Source: Owenia fusiformis
Taxonomy: Eukaryota; Annelida; Polychaeta; Sabellida; Oweniidae
DNA length: 64,000 bases
Direction of reading: 5' to 3'
Assembly (NCBI GenBank): GCA_903813345.2
Contig: CAIIXF020000002.1
Location: forward strand, 29,568,926-29,632,925
Shown here: in pieces, positions 10,042 through 22,211 of the stretch
Layout: every line of letters begins with the position of its first letter
Numbering within the stretch: position 1 is the stretch's first letter
The notes under the pieces: model-generated
Databases searched by the model: none
What the model saw: the letters and a program-made list of their open reading frames with translations, nothing else
Told to the model about the DNA's origin: nothing
Program-made: the position numbers and the translations under genes

Positions 10042-13000
10042 ATGGACGTCATCGAAGTTTCACCCAAAACAGCTCTCGTTTCAAGCCTTATTTTTGGAGG
10101 TGTCATCAAGTATGCAGCTCTTAATTGGATATCCTCTCGCAGACAAATGGTACTAGAACGAGTAGGAAAAGTGTCAGCACTTTATTTCTACCCTGTGAAG
10201 AGTTTGAACGGGTTGAAAGTAAAGGAAGGATTTTGCTCAAAGACCGGTTTGGAAGTACAAGGGCAAATTGACAGGTTGTAAACAGGATCAAAGTGTATAC
10301 ACAGGAACCAGTATCAACACCTGACATCTAGATCTATTGCCAAAACTGAAATAGAATGATTGCCAAACCTGAAATAGAATGAGCTAATTACCGGGGTATT
10401 ACTCTTCCAGGTTGGGCCACCAATCGATGTCAGGTGTTGGTACAAGTTCCTGTGAGTGTATATACTTTTTAAGGTGCTATGGAAGTTAAGGTGCTATGGA
10501 AGTTAACAGGAAATGACAAAACAAAAAATGTCAAAACCATACTGGATTCTGAGTTCTCTTTGGACCTTCCGAACTGAAAGTCACATTTTCAAAACAAATT
10601 TATTTAAAGATTTTAATTTTAAGAGGATAAACAATTTTCGAAAAGAAGTACCTACACGTAGATTTCAAATATGACATCAGTTTGACTAAATTTTGAATAC
10701 TTAATGACGTAAATCAAGATTATTTCTACTCGCACCGAGCCAAAGATTTTTTGGGATGCCAGAAATAAAATGTGATTCTCAAGTGGCTTTTCATTATATA
10801 TTATTTGTGATTTCAGACATTGGATGATAATAGATGAGAAAAAAGTCTCTCTAACTCAAAGAACTGACCCTAAGATGGTGCTGATCACACCTAGTTTCCA
10901 TGACAATAGTCTCCATCTTGATGCTCCAAACATGGTTACAATTAAAGTATCATTTGATGATGTATCCAAGAACAGTGCCAACCCTGTAGAATGCAAGTAT
11001 GCGTATAAACTTATCATTTGCATGTGTGTGTAACTTGACCCAAAAGTGCATTAATATTTAAATCTAGTAAGTTTAAATCTGCTACTATACCTACATGTAC
11101 AGATGTATAGATCATTTTTGTAGGCCTACTAGATGGCAATTAGATATTGATTTTCCAAATACTAGTAGATCCTCACAAAAATAAATAAGCTACAGACAGC
11201 AACAAACAAATATACTTTCAGAAATAATCATACAGCATTTTCAAAAATTCTTCCAACTGAATATTTCTCAATTAAATTTTCAAAATGATTGTTTTTATGC
11301 AATTAATTTTAACCCAGTTTTTAATATCACTATATATGAATTCTGATGGATAATTTGACCCACCCTTAAATGTGCTTATATAAGACAAATGTTGAAATTG
11401 TTATATCAAGCCAAAATGTCACATTTTTTTGTCACCACCACTAGGCACAAGAGGTGACATATTGTTATAGCCTCCAACTTTTTTTTTGTTGATGGTGTTA
11501 GGCAGTTAGCTTTTGGTGTCTGTAACATATGGCAGGTGGTGACGTTTTGCATGTTAATGCCTTGTAATTTTAATTGTTACATGGCGCCAAAATGTCACAT
11601 ACCTTTTTTTTAAGATGTCGTGAGGTTCCTATGACAGGAGTTGACTGTGGAGATGAGGTAGCAGAATGGCTAACCAAAGTAATAGGGAAGGCTAACCTCA
11701 GACTGGTCTACTCTGGCCCAGGCCTGAAGAAACGTGATGTTCTAGAACGTGCCAAGAATGTAACACTAGCAAAATCTGGAAACTTGGTAAGAGTTATCAA
11801 AAGATCAATTTTGTTTTTGGGTACTTAACCAACAACGTTTTGGGCTATTAGGGGGCAGGGAAAACATTAACTGGAAAATCCATGGTATATACTTTATTGA
11901 CATAAAGGAACACTATTTAAGAACATCTTATCCTTATTTATCCATACGAGTTCCATTAAAACAATTGCAAAATTAAAGAAGGTGGATTTTTTTTTATATA
12001 TATTACTTACATTCATGTCTGCTTACAACTTACCTAACTAAATGTTTCAGTTGTTTTACTGAATTTCATGTATTTTATGTGAAGAGAAACAAAAACACAA
12101 GAGATGGAACATTATCACTAATTTCTTGTAGTCGTAGGCTCGTAGCAGCATTTAAAAGAACCTTGTCAAAAAAACCTTTAAATGATGACATGACACTTAA
12201 GTTTGTCGCAAACTTTCATATAATAGTTTAATAACTCCTGCGCCTTTTGTTTTAAGGTAGCCTACCCTGACTACACACCATATCACCTAGCAACAGATGA
12301 TTCTCTAGCAGACCTTAACAACAAAGCCCAGCATCCTGTTGCTATGGACAACTTCAGAGCAAACATCATTGTTAAAGCGACAGACCCATTTGAGGAGGTA
12401 CAGTATGTGTGTGATTTGCGTTATAAGTAAATCTGGATGGGTGATGAGCATATAAATGATTGTCCCTATTACCCATGATCAGTGAAACGGGTAGTCAAGC
12501 ACATGTTGTTCAATCTTGAGTACTGGTGTTAGGCATTCAGCATTCGGCGTCTGTAACGATTTCTTACAACTTCCAATTATAACTGGTGGTGACATTTTGT
12601 CATGTTAATGCCAAGTTAATGATTATTGCAAATGTTTTAGGATTATTGGAGAGAAGTACGGATTGGTGAGGCAACATTCCAAAATGTGAGGCTGACCACA
12701 AGGTGAACCTCTTATAATCTTACCAAAGCGTAGCACAATATTGAACATCTATATGAATGTCAGACAACACTGCCGGAAATCATTTCTAAAATACCCACCT
12801 GATAAAATGTGTCATTCTTGCATGTATTTTCATACAATCCATATTTTTTATATTAATATTAATTTCATTAAATAAGGTCATATTGAACAAATATTTCACT
12901 CTATTGAGGTGAATACCTGTACATCTTTCACAAGTGATATTCCCAGATCTCGAAGGGCAAGTGGAATATCACCTTGTGAAAGTGCTACAGGTATTCACCG

Positions 13001-14689
13001 AAAATAGAGTGAAATATTTGTTTTATTATATCACTGTCTAGCTAAACATCCCTAATATTATTAAGTCATAGGTTAACATTGAAATACATATTTCTACTCG
13101 GTTCGTCTGCCATTTTTACTTACATTAACTAAATTATTTACACTGAACGAAAACAAATTCTTTGAAAATTCCCGGGAGCGTGGGATATCGCTAGATATCT
13201 CACGGTTGTCTTATCTGATTAGCATTGCCATTGAATATCGCCAGATATCCCACGACATGTGACCCACTTTTGACCAATCATACTGTCGCTAGCTAGATAG
13301 TGATATAATAGTATCAGATATCAGGGTAACATATTGTGTTAATCATAAATGTCCTCTTGAATATGTGACCCCACCCAGCCCTGCAGGGGGTTCAAGAAAC
13401 TCAAAATCATTCAGTATTTGACCAGTGCAACTCTGTTTTGAATAATTCCAGGTGTAAATTGACCCAGATTGATCCAAAGAATGGAGAACCAGACAATGTA
13501 ACTAAGGACCCCATAAACACACTACGAAAGTAAGTCACATGACCAATCCTTGGGTACATGTACACTGTAAAACCAGTCAAAGTGGTACCTTATATAGGTA
13601 TGTACCTTTGAAGTGTTCCACTAGGGAGGTATTCTACTTATAGGTTCATTTATTTCAAGTCAGTTGGCCTTGGATCATGTTCCACTAAAAATGTCTGTTT
13701 CTTTGACATCCACATTTGGTAGGGCTCTTGCTAGGCTTTAAGACTACTAAACCAACAACTTAACACAGTCCAATTAATTGGTGTCACATTCTGGTACTCT
13801 TTGCATCTCTTTTCTTACAACAGATATGCTCTTATTCAAGAAACCCATTTAGCTGATTCAAGAGATAGCCTGACCACATTTGATTTCTCAACAGTTTCTC
13901 CACAGTAATACATTTATTAGGGGCCATAAAGCAACTTTGCCCATCTGTGTAAATATTTTACTCAGTTATGATATTAACCTTTTATTATAAGTGAATGTTT
14001 TGCCGTGATCTGTTTTTTCTTTACAACATATTTATTGATTCGAGTATTTACTGCCTCTTCTCATCTTAGCCATTTCATCATTAGTAGTGATCTCCACAGG
14101 ATTTTTCTCAAGTAGGAGCTAAATTCTCATTTTCACAATTCAGACCAAACTGGTCAAAATATGCTCATTTTTCATGATTTTTCTCATTTTCAAGTGGGTG
14201 CAAATGGATTTTCAGGTGGGTGCAATTCTGTTTTTAAAATCTCAGGTGGGTGTTGCACCCACTTGCTTTAATGCTGGGGAGATCACTGATTACCTTAACA
14301 TTATTTGCAAGTATTTGTTGGTGTGGTGTCAAAAAGAATTATTTTCGAGGGTGTTATGCATTCTTATATATATCTACTCAGATATGGGTCCTCAATGTCT
14401 AAATCAGAAGTAGATAACCTCATGGATGAGAGGTCAGCTTTAATGGAGATGAAATGAGTATCAGAATGACCGAACTACCTAATTACAGGTGGCATCAGAG
14501 TTACTGAATCTGACAATTCATTTGTAATTTAATCAATCTCCTGTATATTTTAGGTACCGACGATTTAAAGAACTAGGAGATTCGCCTTGTTTTGGGATAA
14601 ATCTGACAATCAATCAAACTGGACCAATCGAAGTTGGTGATGAAGTGTTCGCAACGCGTCATACATTACGGGCTTGCTGTGAATCATAA
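10042..14689 (+). CDS. MTARC: Mitochondrial amidoxime-reducing component (MOSC protein), copy 1, intact
   Basis: Seven coding exons, all with GT-AG borders: 10042-10274, 10817-10996, 11615-11786, 12257-12397, 12641-12702, 13452-13529 and 14554-14689. They total 1002 nt for 333 residues, close to vertebrate mARC. Residues 11-30 form a membrane anchor (outer mitochondrial membrane in known mARC). The MOSC N-terminal domain starts with LYFYPVKSLNG. The C-terminal MOSC domain holds RLTTRCKLTQIDP, where Cys264 aligns with the molybdenum-binding cysteine of human mARC. Known role: with cytochrome b5 and its reductase it reduces N-hydroxylated compounds using molybdenum cofactor. I chose ATG 10042 because the upstream ATG in frame in copy 2 is not in frame here. 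Its head-to-head neighbour is the lengsin-like gene. Introns carry several MITEs. The duplicate at 39838-44481 is frameshifted, so this is the likely functional copy. Confidence 0.9.
10300..10454. mobile_element. MITE in intron 1 of mARC copy 1 with 8-bp target duplication
   Basis: The ends CACAGGAAC and GTTCCTGTG are inverted, with inner ATCAACACCTGACAT mirrored by ATGTCAGGTGTTGGT. It is flanked by AGTGTATA on both sides (10292-10299 and 10455-10462). The paralogous intron in copy 2 has an uninterrupted AAAGTGTATATAC (about 40087-40099), an empty site. An 8-bp duplication fits hAT- or P-type transposition; the superfamily is not settled. Confidence 0.8.
11431..11543. mobile_element. Small GTCACCACC...GGTGGTGAC inverted-repeat element
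   Basis: It starts GTCACCACCACTAGG and ends GCAGGTGGTGAC, with VNTR-like inner parts TATTGTTATAGCCTCCAAC and TTGGTGTCTGTAAC. Relatives lie in intron 4 (about 12516-12602) and after exon 7 (about 14764-14867). All three are in the copy 2 paralog too (about 41249-41363, 42320-42390 and 44560-44668), so they predate the duplication. Confidence 0.55.
12885..13312. mobile_element. Hairpin element pair inserted in intron 5 of mARC copy 1
   Basis: Positions 12885-13021 form a long hairpin (AACAAATATTTCACTCTAT to ATAGAGTGAAATATTTGTT, loop near CTCGAAGGGCAAG). Adjacent 13024-13312 is bounded by TATTATATCACTGTCTAGCTA and TAGCTAGATAGTGATATAATA. Copy 2 lacks all of it: at about 43106-43135 its intron reads straight from AAGGTCATATT to TATCAGGGTAAC. 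Confidence 0.7.
14085..14288. mobile_element. MITE with AGTGATCTCC termini, intron 6 of mARC copy 1
   Basis: It begins AGTGATCTCCACAGG and ends GGGGAGATCACTG. Inside are repeated CAAGTGGGTGCAAATGG and TCAGGTGGGTGCA motifs. Same family at 43878-44082 (paralogous position) and, inverted, at 49223-49417 in UBE2K intron 3. Confidence 0.7.
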
Positions 14690-16864
14690 ACTGAATTTGA
14701 AACATTGAGTGCTCAAATATGTATTGGAATTTTTTTGTTCCCTCAAAGTAAACCCTTTTCATTGTCACCACAACAAGTGGTAACATATTGTTATGGTCTC
14801 CAACTTTTTTATGACAGCATTCAGCGGTTGGTGTCTGTAACAAATGTAGCAAATGGCAGGCGGTGACATTGTGCATGTTAATGCCTTGTTTTTTAATCCA
14901 ATTTTGCTCCTTCAAATTAAATGTGTTGTTTGCTTGAGCATGACCCGGTTCTTAAAATGCTTGGAAATAGCCAATCTGTGATTGACAATCATGTACAGTA
15001 TATACAATAATTTTTCACTTATTTTTTGAAAATCTTATTTAGTGTAGTATTTTCATCACTCAAAAGTGAGATTCATCTGACATATATTTTACAGAGATTT
15101 TTGTATAAAGAGATTTAAAACACATGTATTTTTAAAATATATATTCAGTGATAATTGCAGGTCAGAGATATTTACTATATTTTATACAGCCATGTTTGAT
15201 ATCAAATGGTATAATAAATAAATTAAAAACAAATAAATCACTAATTATTATATTTTAATGTTTTTTATTTTTATTTATCCTCATAGATGTCTATGTACAC
15301 GTTACATTACCTTGTGTAACAAAAGAATAGAAGAAACACAAGTCAATCCGTCTTGAACAGTTGAATTCAATAACAATGTCTCCCAGTGAATATGGCACAT
15401 CAAGTCATCAAGAAATATGTAAGCACATTGCCATACTTATATGCAAGTCAACAATAAAGTCGCATAAAGCAAGAAGTCATTGAATGAATGAGATACAGTT
15501 ATACTGACATACAAGGAACTTCCAGAAGTTCTGTTAAAAAAATGCTCTAACTTAAAAGTTTATCAATCGTTTTCCACAATATTTTCAGAGTAACTGGGTC
15601 ATTAAGACTGTACAGGCCCGTATATAAGACACTTTTCTCCAAGGGGGGTGCGTTTTTTACTAAAGAGAATATGACATTGTCAATTTTTGCCGCGTAAATC
15701 AAATCGTGTAAGTCAGATTGGAGGGGGGGGGGGTCGTTTACTCCCTATATTGGGGCCACTCAGCCTATTTTGTAGTATTTTATTGTTTTTAGACTAAATA
15801 TTGAATGAGCAATTTGGAGAAACACTGGAATATGGGAAGGTGTTCTAGAAGGGCATAAATGTTTACCCGAAACCTTTTACCACTTCAAGATCACATTCAG
15901 TGATTTCTGACACTTTAAGGTGTTTTAATCAATAGAATCAATTTAAAGAAATTCAGATTTTCAATAATTTTCTTCTTAGCGGAGCGAGGGGCAGCACAGG
16001 AAAATTCTACCAATTCAAGATGCTGTCTGATTAATTCTGAGCACTTAATGTGTTTGAGTAAATGAATGCTTAAGTTTTTGGGGTGGGGTGCCAGAAACTT
16101 TTATGATTTCATTATGTCACTTGGTGACTGTTTAAGTGTCTAAACTGTCCAATTGTTTTGTATGGGGTGTGAGGAGTGGCCCACTCCCCGTAGAAAATTT
16201 TACACTTTTTAGATGCTATTTGGTGCTTTCTGGGCACTTTCAAAGTGTACCAGTCAATAAAAAAAATGGGAATTCTTTTGGGGGTGTCAAAGGGGATGAG
16301 AGGGTGAAGTATGGGGTGCCAGAGGGGGACCAAGTTGTTGTCCCCCAGAAACACTGACCATATCAAGGTGCTATTTGATGATGTCTGGGCACTTTAAAAA
16401 CGTCTGAGACAATAAGTGAAATTCAGAATTTTTTCAATTATTTTGTGGGGGATTCGAGGGATGCCCAACTCTCCAAGAAAATTTTACAATTTTAAGATGA
16501 TATTTGGTGCATCTGAGCACTTTTAAAGTGTATGAGTCAATAAAAAATTTGAAAAATAATTGTTTTTCTCAATTTTTGAGGGTTGTCAAAGGGGGGGGGG
16601 GATGCCAGAGGGGCATGTATATCCATAATTATGGCATATTCTATACTTTCGAACTGCTTTTTTTTAAATGATACTTTTTTCAGTCTTAGACGATTGGACT
16701 CTCTAAAGTCTATACATGTCTATACTTTCTATACTTTTGATTTTGGTGAATTCCCTATGTCTATACTTTCGATACTTTCTATGCTTTACATTTTGGTGAA
16801 ATCCCTATGTCTATACTTTCTATACTTTCGATACTTTCTATACATTGTAAAACAATATGTGACG

Positions 16865-18538
16865 TAGGGTGGCTCAAAATAATTTTTTTTTGGAAATGTT
16901 ATGCTCCCTACGTGAATCGAGTTAAATTTTGGGGTAAATATCAACTGTGATTTTTTTCAAATTTTTTAGTCAACTTTTTGGGGTCCCCCACAGCCTTTGA
17001 AGTTTGCCCATAGGCTTAACATTAGTGGGCGTCGCCCAAAATTGCACTTTGTAGAAGCTTTCTTCTAGAGTGATTTATATATGTTGTTTGAAGAAAAACA
17101 ACATTGTATATGATATGATTAGATGTTTAAATCATCATATTACTCTGTTTCATCATGTGAACTTATATAAAAGGTTATACTTACAATATCCTATTAACAA
17201 AATATCAGGTACATTCGACCAGTATAATTATTTGAACAAGAACAGTTTTAGAGAATCATGTCTCATATATGATTTGGTATTCTCGTAAGAATGGTTTAAT
17301 CTGTAAAAGGTATATTCATTCTTGACATTTGATGTTTTAAGCATGATTCAGATCAGCTTTTCTTATATGTGACACTCTTCCTCTATGATCTGAGTGTACA
17401 ACACATACATTGTCACGATGCGCCACGTCACGGGTCATTTGAGAGCATTTCTGTACGAGCTTTACTGGTCGTTCAGCTGGATCATTAAGAGAATGCAGGT
17501 CTTGACAGAAATGCTATTGCCAGTACGACCCTGATATAGCAAACGCAGCTCTTCGCAGTGCAAGATGCCATCTATGGTACCTCTGCCCTAAATTAGTTGT
17601 TTTGTCCCTATTCGACGAATACACTGTTAGAGAGGAGAAGCAGGAGCTTGCTACAGCACTGCTCAACATCTCACAGCCTGTACAATTTGCAACTGGCAAA
17701 CCAGGACAGCCTGACTTCAACCCAGTTGCTGCTCACTTAGGCAATGTTAAACCATCACTAGCAATGTTTGTAACTGAGAGATCTAATGGCTCTTATTTCA
17801 CCTCCTGGAATCAGATCCAATTATATGCCATTGGCTTCAAGAGAATCCCGTTGCATGGCATACATATCCAACGTATGTTCAAACCCAGAATTTCTGTCAA
17901 GACCTGTATTCTGTTTATGATCCAGCTGAACGAGCAGTGAAGCTTGTACAGGAATGCTCTCAAATGACCCGTGACGTGGCTCATCGTGACAATGTATATG
18001 TTGTACACTCAGATCATAGACGAAGAGTGCCATATATAAGAAAAGCTGATCTGAACCATGTTTAAAACATTTAATGTCAAGAATGAATATACCTTTTACA
18101 GTTTAAACCATTATAATGACAATTATACCAAATCATATATGAGAATGATTATCTAAAACTGTACTTGTTCAAATAATTATACTGATCGAATGTACCTGAT
18201 ATTTTGTTAATAGGACATCATAAGTATAACCTTTTATGTAAGTTCACATGATGAAACAGAGTAATATGATGATTTAAACATCTAATCATATCATATACAA
18301 TGTTGTTTTTCTTCAAACAACATAAATAAATCACTAGAAAAAAAGCTTCTACAAAGTATGATTTTGGGCGACGCCCACTAATGTTAAGCCTATGGGCAAA
18401 CTTCAAAGGCTGTGGGGGACCCCTAAAAGTTGACTAAAAAATTTGAAAAAAATCACAGGTGATATTTACCCCAAAATGCAACTCGATTCATGTAGGGAGC
18501 ATAACATTTCCAAAAAAAAATTATTTTGAGCCACCCTA
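16865..18538. mobile_element. hAT-like element remnant with 650-bp inverted arms
   Basis: Termini TAGGGTGGCTCAAAATAA and its reverse complement are flanked by 8-bp duplications ATGTGACG (16857-16864 and 18539-18546). The 8-bp duplication and a TAGGG start fit the hAT pattern. The arms 16865-17510 and 17888-18538 are reverse complements. The right side still reads as protein on the plus strand. A middle piece has HLWYLCPKLVVLSLFDE. After frame breaks a C-terminal piece reads QDLYSVYDPAERAVKLVQE and ends at TAA 18063-18065. I recall the AERAVKLV pattern from repeat-borne invertebrate ORFs but cannot name the family. The left arm is the antisense of this C-terminal end, so one end was probably duplicated in inverted form. 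Confidence 0.7.
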
Positions 18539-18609
18539 ATGTGACGTCATAAGTTTCTTGGTCACTTTCGATTTTGGTGAATTGCTTCAATGTATTGTAA
18601 AGCAATATG

Positions 18610-19199
18610 TGATAGAAAGTATAGAAACTATAGACATCTAATTTGTCAAAGACAGTTTTGTGAAAAGCAGATAGAAAGTATAGAAACTGTAGACATCTGA
18701 AGACAGTTATGGGGAAAAGCAGATCGAAAGTATAGAAAGTATAGAAACTGTAGACATCTGATTTGTCGAAGACAGTTATGGGGAAAATCAGATCGAAAGT
18801 ATAGAAACTATAGACATCTGATTTGTCGAAGACAGTTATGGGAAAAAGCAGATCGAAAGTATAGAAAGTATAGACATCTGATATGTCGAAGACAGTTCTG
18901 GGAAATAGCAGATAGAAAGTATAGAAACTATAGACATCTGATTTGTATAAGACAGTTATAGGAAAAAGCAGATCGAAAGTATAGAAAGTATAGAAACTAT
19001 AGACATCTGCTTTGTCAAAGGCAGTTAGTATGAAAGGGCATTTCGAAAGTATATAAACTATAGACATCTGATTTGTCAAAGGCAGTTGGTATGAAAAAGC
19101 AGTTCGAAAGTATAGAAACGTCGAAGGCAGATAGTATGAAAAAGGAGATCGAAAGTATAGAAAGTATAGACAATGTATAGAAAGTATAGACATTGCCAT
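18610..19199. repeat. 60-bp minisatellite in the inner foldback
   Basis: About nine units of 60 bp containing GAAAGTATAGAAACTATAG, ACATCTGATTTGTCGAAG and ACAGTTATGG. Because 60 is a multiple of three, a 248-codon minus-strand frame (18453-19199) runs through it as a 20-residue repeat; I do not believe it is a gene. The mirrored arm at 16640-16860 holds CTATACTTTC runs. Confidence 0.8.
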
Positions 19200-22100
19200 A
19201 ATTTTGGATATTGGGGAAGGTTGGGTGGGGATGCCAGAGGGCGAGTAAAAATCATTGACTACATCAAGGAGCTATTTGATGATGTCTGGGAAGTTTAAAA
19301 GTGTCTGAGACAATACACAAAATTCAGAATTATTTCAATTGTTTTGTGGGGGATGTGAGGGGTGCCCAATTGAAAAATAAAACTAATTACCAACTTATTA
19401 CCAACTAATTTACAACTAATTATCAACAATTCTGCTGGCAATTGGAATTAAAGTTAAGCGTTAATTAAATCAATGATAATTATGGCCTAATTATCAGTAG
19501 CAAGTTCAACGTAAATTAACTTACAATAATGCTGATTTATGATTTTTAGTTGATAATTAAGATATGAAATGTTTGAGGGTGATAGTAAGTGGTAAATTAA
19601 AACTTTTTTGTTCTGAAGTAGATAATTGGTTGATAGTTAACATAAAGGATGATTATAATGATAATTAGTCGTAAATTAGGCCCATGATTTAGAAATACAA
19701 ACCCCCTAAATTTAATTTCAAGATGGTGGAAAAAGAAAACATGTGAGAGATATTTCTCTCATAAAATTGAGAATTACAACGTGAATGGTGTGTATACTAC
19801 CATGAAATTTGGTCAACATTATTATAAGGGTATGTAGAACATGAATACAATGTATGTTAAATCTTATTCATACTTCTGTCTGAAATGTTTATGTATTTAA
19901 AAATCTTTTTGAATCAGATCATATAATATTAATCCTAGAATGCAATTTAGGTACTAACATGGGTTACCTATATTTCACAAGTAATCCAAATGTGCTCTTC
20001 TAAATAATGATTGTTAGATCAAAGACATTTCAAAACATATTTTTGATTATATCTGTTACGTCCTTATTATGTAACATTATAGTCTAATGTTTGTGTTCTG
20101 ATTTTAGTTGTTGATGGCAATAATGATGTTTTCACATGCTTTTCATGAATCTTAAAAATTTGCAAAATAGAATAGCTTTAAAAAAGAGGTGGAGAAACCC
20201 CAGGGTTCAAAGATGACATACGCTTATAATGTAAATCTGTTTTGAGATGACATCGTCGCTGATTGGTTTAGCGAGTCGATCTTTGATTGGTTTAAAACTA
20301 GGTCAATTTGAAAACTTTGAAAACCAAGATGGAGGGTACGTTTTCGACAAAAGGAGGTGTGCGAAGGAGGAAATCGTATGTCATCAATTGAATCATAGGG
20401 TTTTCCCTCCTCTTGCTGTGAAATTTCAAAAGTTCAAGTTCAATGTTGTCTGTTCTGAAAGATCCTAATTAAGATGAATATTCCGTCACAAAATAGTTCA
20501 AGATGAAGCAAAAATCTCCGAGTGAAGAGAAGCAAAAAAGAAGCGAGTCATTTTTGAGATGTCACAAATCTGACTTAAACCTAACTTTCAACTAATTATC
20601 AATAGTAAGTTAGGTGATAATTAGAGATTAACTTACATCAAACTTACAACTAACTTTCAACTAATTTACGTAAATAGCTCATTTGCATATTGATGGTAGT
20701 TAATCGTTAATTAAGTTGCAAATTAAGCGTTAATTAAGTTGATAATTAGCTCATTTGCATGTGAATTTTTACACCTAACTTTCAACTAATTATCAATAGT
20801 AAGTTAGGTGATAATTGGAGATGATTTTCCATAGGCTTTTTTCAATTGGGTGACCAACTCTCCTAGAAAATTTTACAATTTTAATATACTATTTGGTACT
20901 TTCTAGGCACTTTCAATTTTTTTCAATTTGGGGGGTTTAAAGGGGGGGGGTGCCAGAGAGCGAGGTGGGGTGGGGATGTCAGAGGGCGAGTAAGTGTTAG
21001 TCTCCAAGAATCATTGACTATATCAAGGAGCTACTAGTATTTGATAATGTCAGGGTACTTTAAAAGTGTCTGAGACAATACATAAAATAAATTCAGAACT
21101 TTTCAATTGTTTTGTTTTGGGTATGAGGAGTGGCCCACTCCCCCTAGAAAATTTTACAATTTTAAGACACCATTTGGTGCTCTCTAGACACTTTCAAAGT
21201 GTATGAGTCAATTAAAACATTTGAGAAAAACACAATTTTTCCATTATTTGGAGGGGAATCAAAGGGGGGGGGGGCCAGAGGGGGAGGTGGGGTGGGGATG
21301 CCAGAGGGGGAGCAAGTATTAGTCCCCCAGAAACATTGACTATATCAAGGAGCTACTTGATGATGTCTGGGAACTTTAAAAGTCTCTGAGACAATACACA
21401 AAATTCAGAATTATTTCAATTGTTTTGTGGGGGATGTGAGGGGTGGCCAACTCTCCTAGAAAATTTTACAATTTTAACAGGCTATCATGGTGCTTTCTAG
21501 GCACTTTCAAAGTATATGACTCAACAAAAAATATGAAAAAACACAATTTTTTTCAATTTGGGGGGTTTAAAGGGGGGCGGGGGTGCCAGAGAGCGAGGTG
21601 GGGTGGGGATGCCAGAGGGCGAGTAAGTGTTATATTAGTCTCCAAGAATCATTGACTATATCAAGGAGCTACTAGTATTTGATGATGTCAGGGCACTTTA
21701 AAAGTGTCTGAGACTATACATAAAATAAATTCAGAACTTTTCCATTGTTTTGTGGGGGTGTGAGGGGTGACCAACCCCCAAGAAAATTTTACAATTTTGA
21801 GATGCTATTTGGTGCTTTCTGGGCATTTTCAAAGTGTATGAATCAATGAAAAAAAATTCAAATTTTTTTTTGGCGGGGGTGTCAAAGGGGGGTGTGGTCG
21901 CACCCATCGCACCCCCCCCCCCCATCTGACGGCCCTGAGACATCATATAAGATGTCCTGAGCCAATAAAAGAACCCATCCCTTGAAAGACGTCATGGTGA
22001 TCATGCTTCACGATACAAGATATATGTACAGAAGAACAAGGAATAGACAAAGAATAAAGTATTGAGACTAGCATGGAGTCGATGTTCTCAATAAATAAAG

Positions 22101-22211
22101 CAGATAGAAGTAGAAATGATTTTCTTCGGTAAATGTTCGAAGTCAAAGTGAAGAATATGTCACTGAGGTTGGGTAGATTATGTTATAAAATCATGAAAAG
22201 TGAAATTTCTT

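Larger units (their letters stand above)
15613..21937. mobile_element. 6.3-kb composite nest of nonautonomous elements
   Basis: The outer ends are CAGGCCCGTA and, inverted, CAGGGCCGTCAG. The matrix is a degenerate tandem repeat of about 300 bp. Each unit carries AGAAAATTTTACAATTTTAAG, GGCACTTTCAAAGTGTATGA, a G-rich tract with GATGCCAGAGG, and ATTGACTATATCAAGGAGC. Clear units start near 16190, 16475, 20857, 21143, 21455 and 21779. It is interrupted by an inner foldback (about 16617-19213) and by a TTAATTA-rich insertion (about 19370-20835). Unit 2 of the duplication lacks it: there the flank joins at about 45280. No host exon was seen. Confidence 0.65.

Noticed and set aside
18453-19199. 248-codon minus-strand frame with 20-residue periods
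   Set aside because: It is created by the 60-bp minisatellite inside a transposon nest; there are no family features or flanking gene structure.
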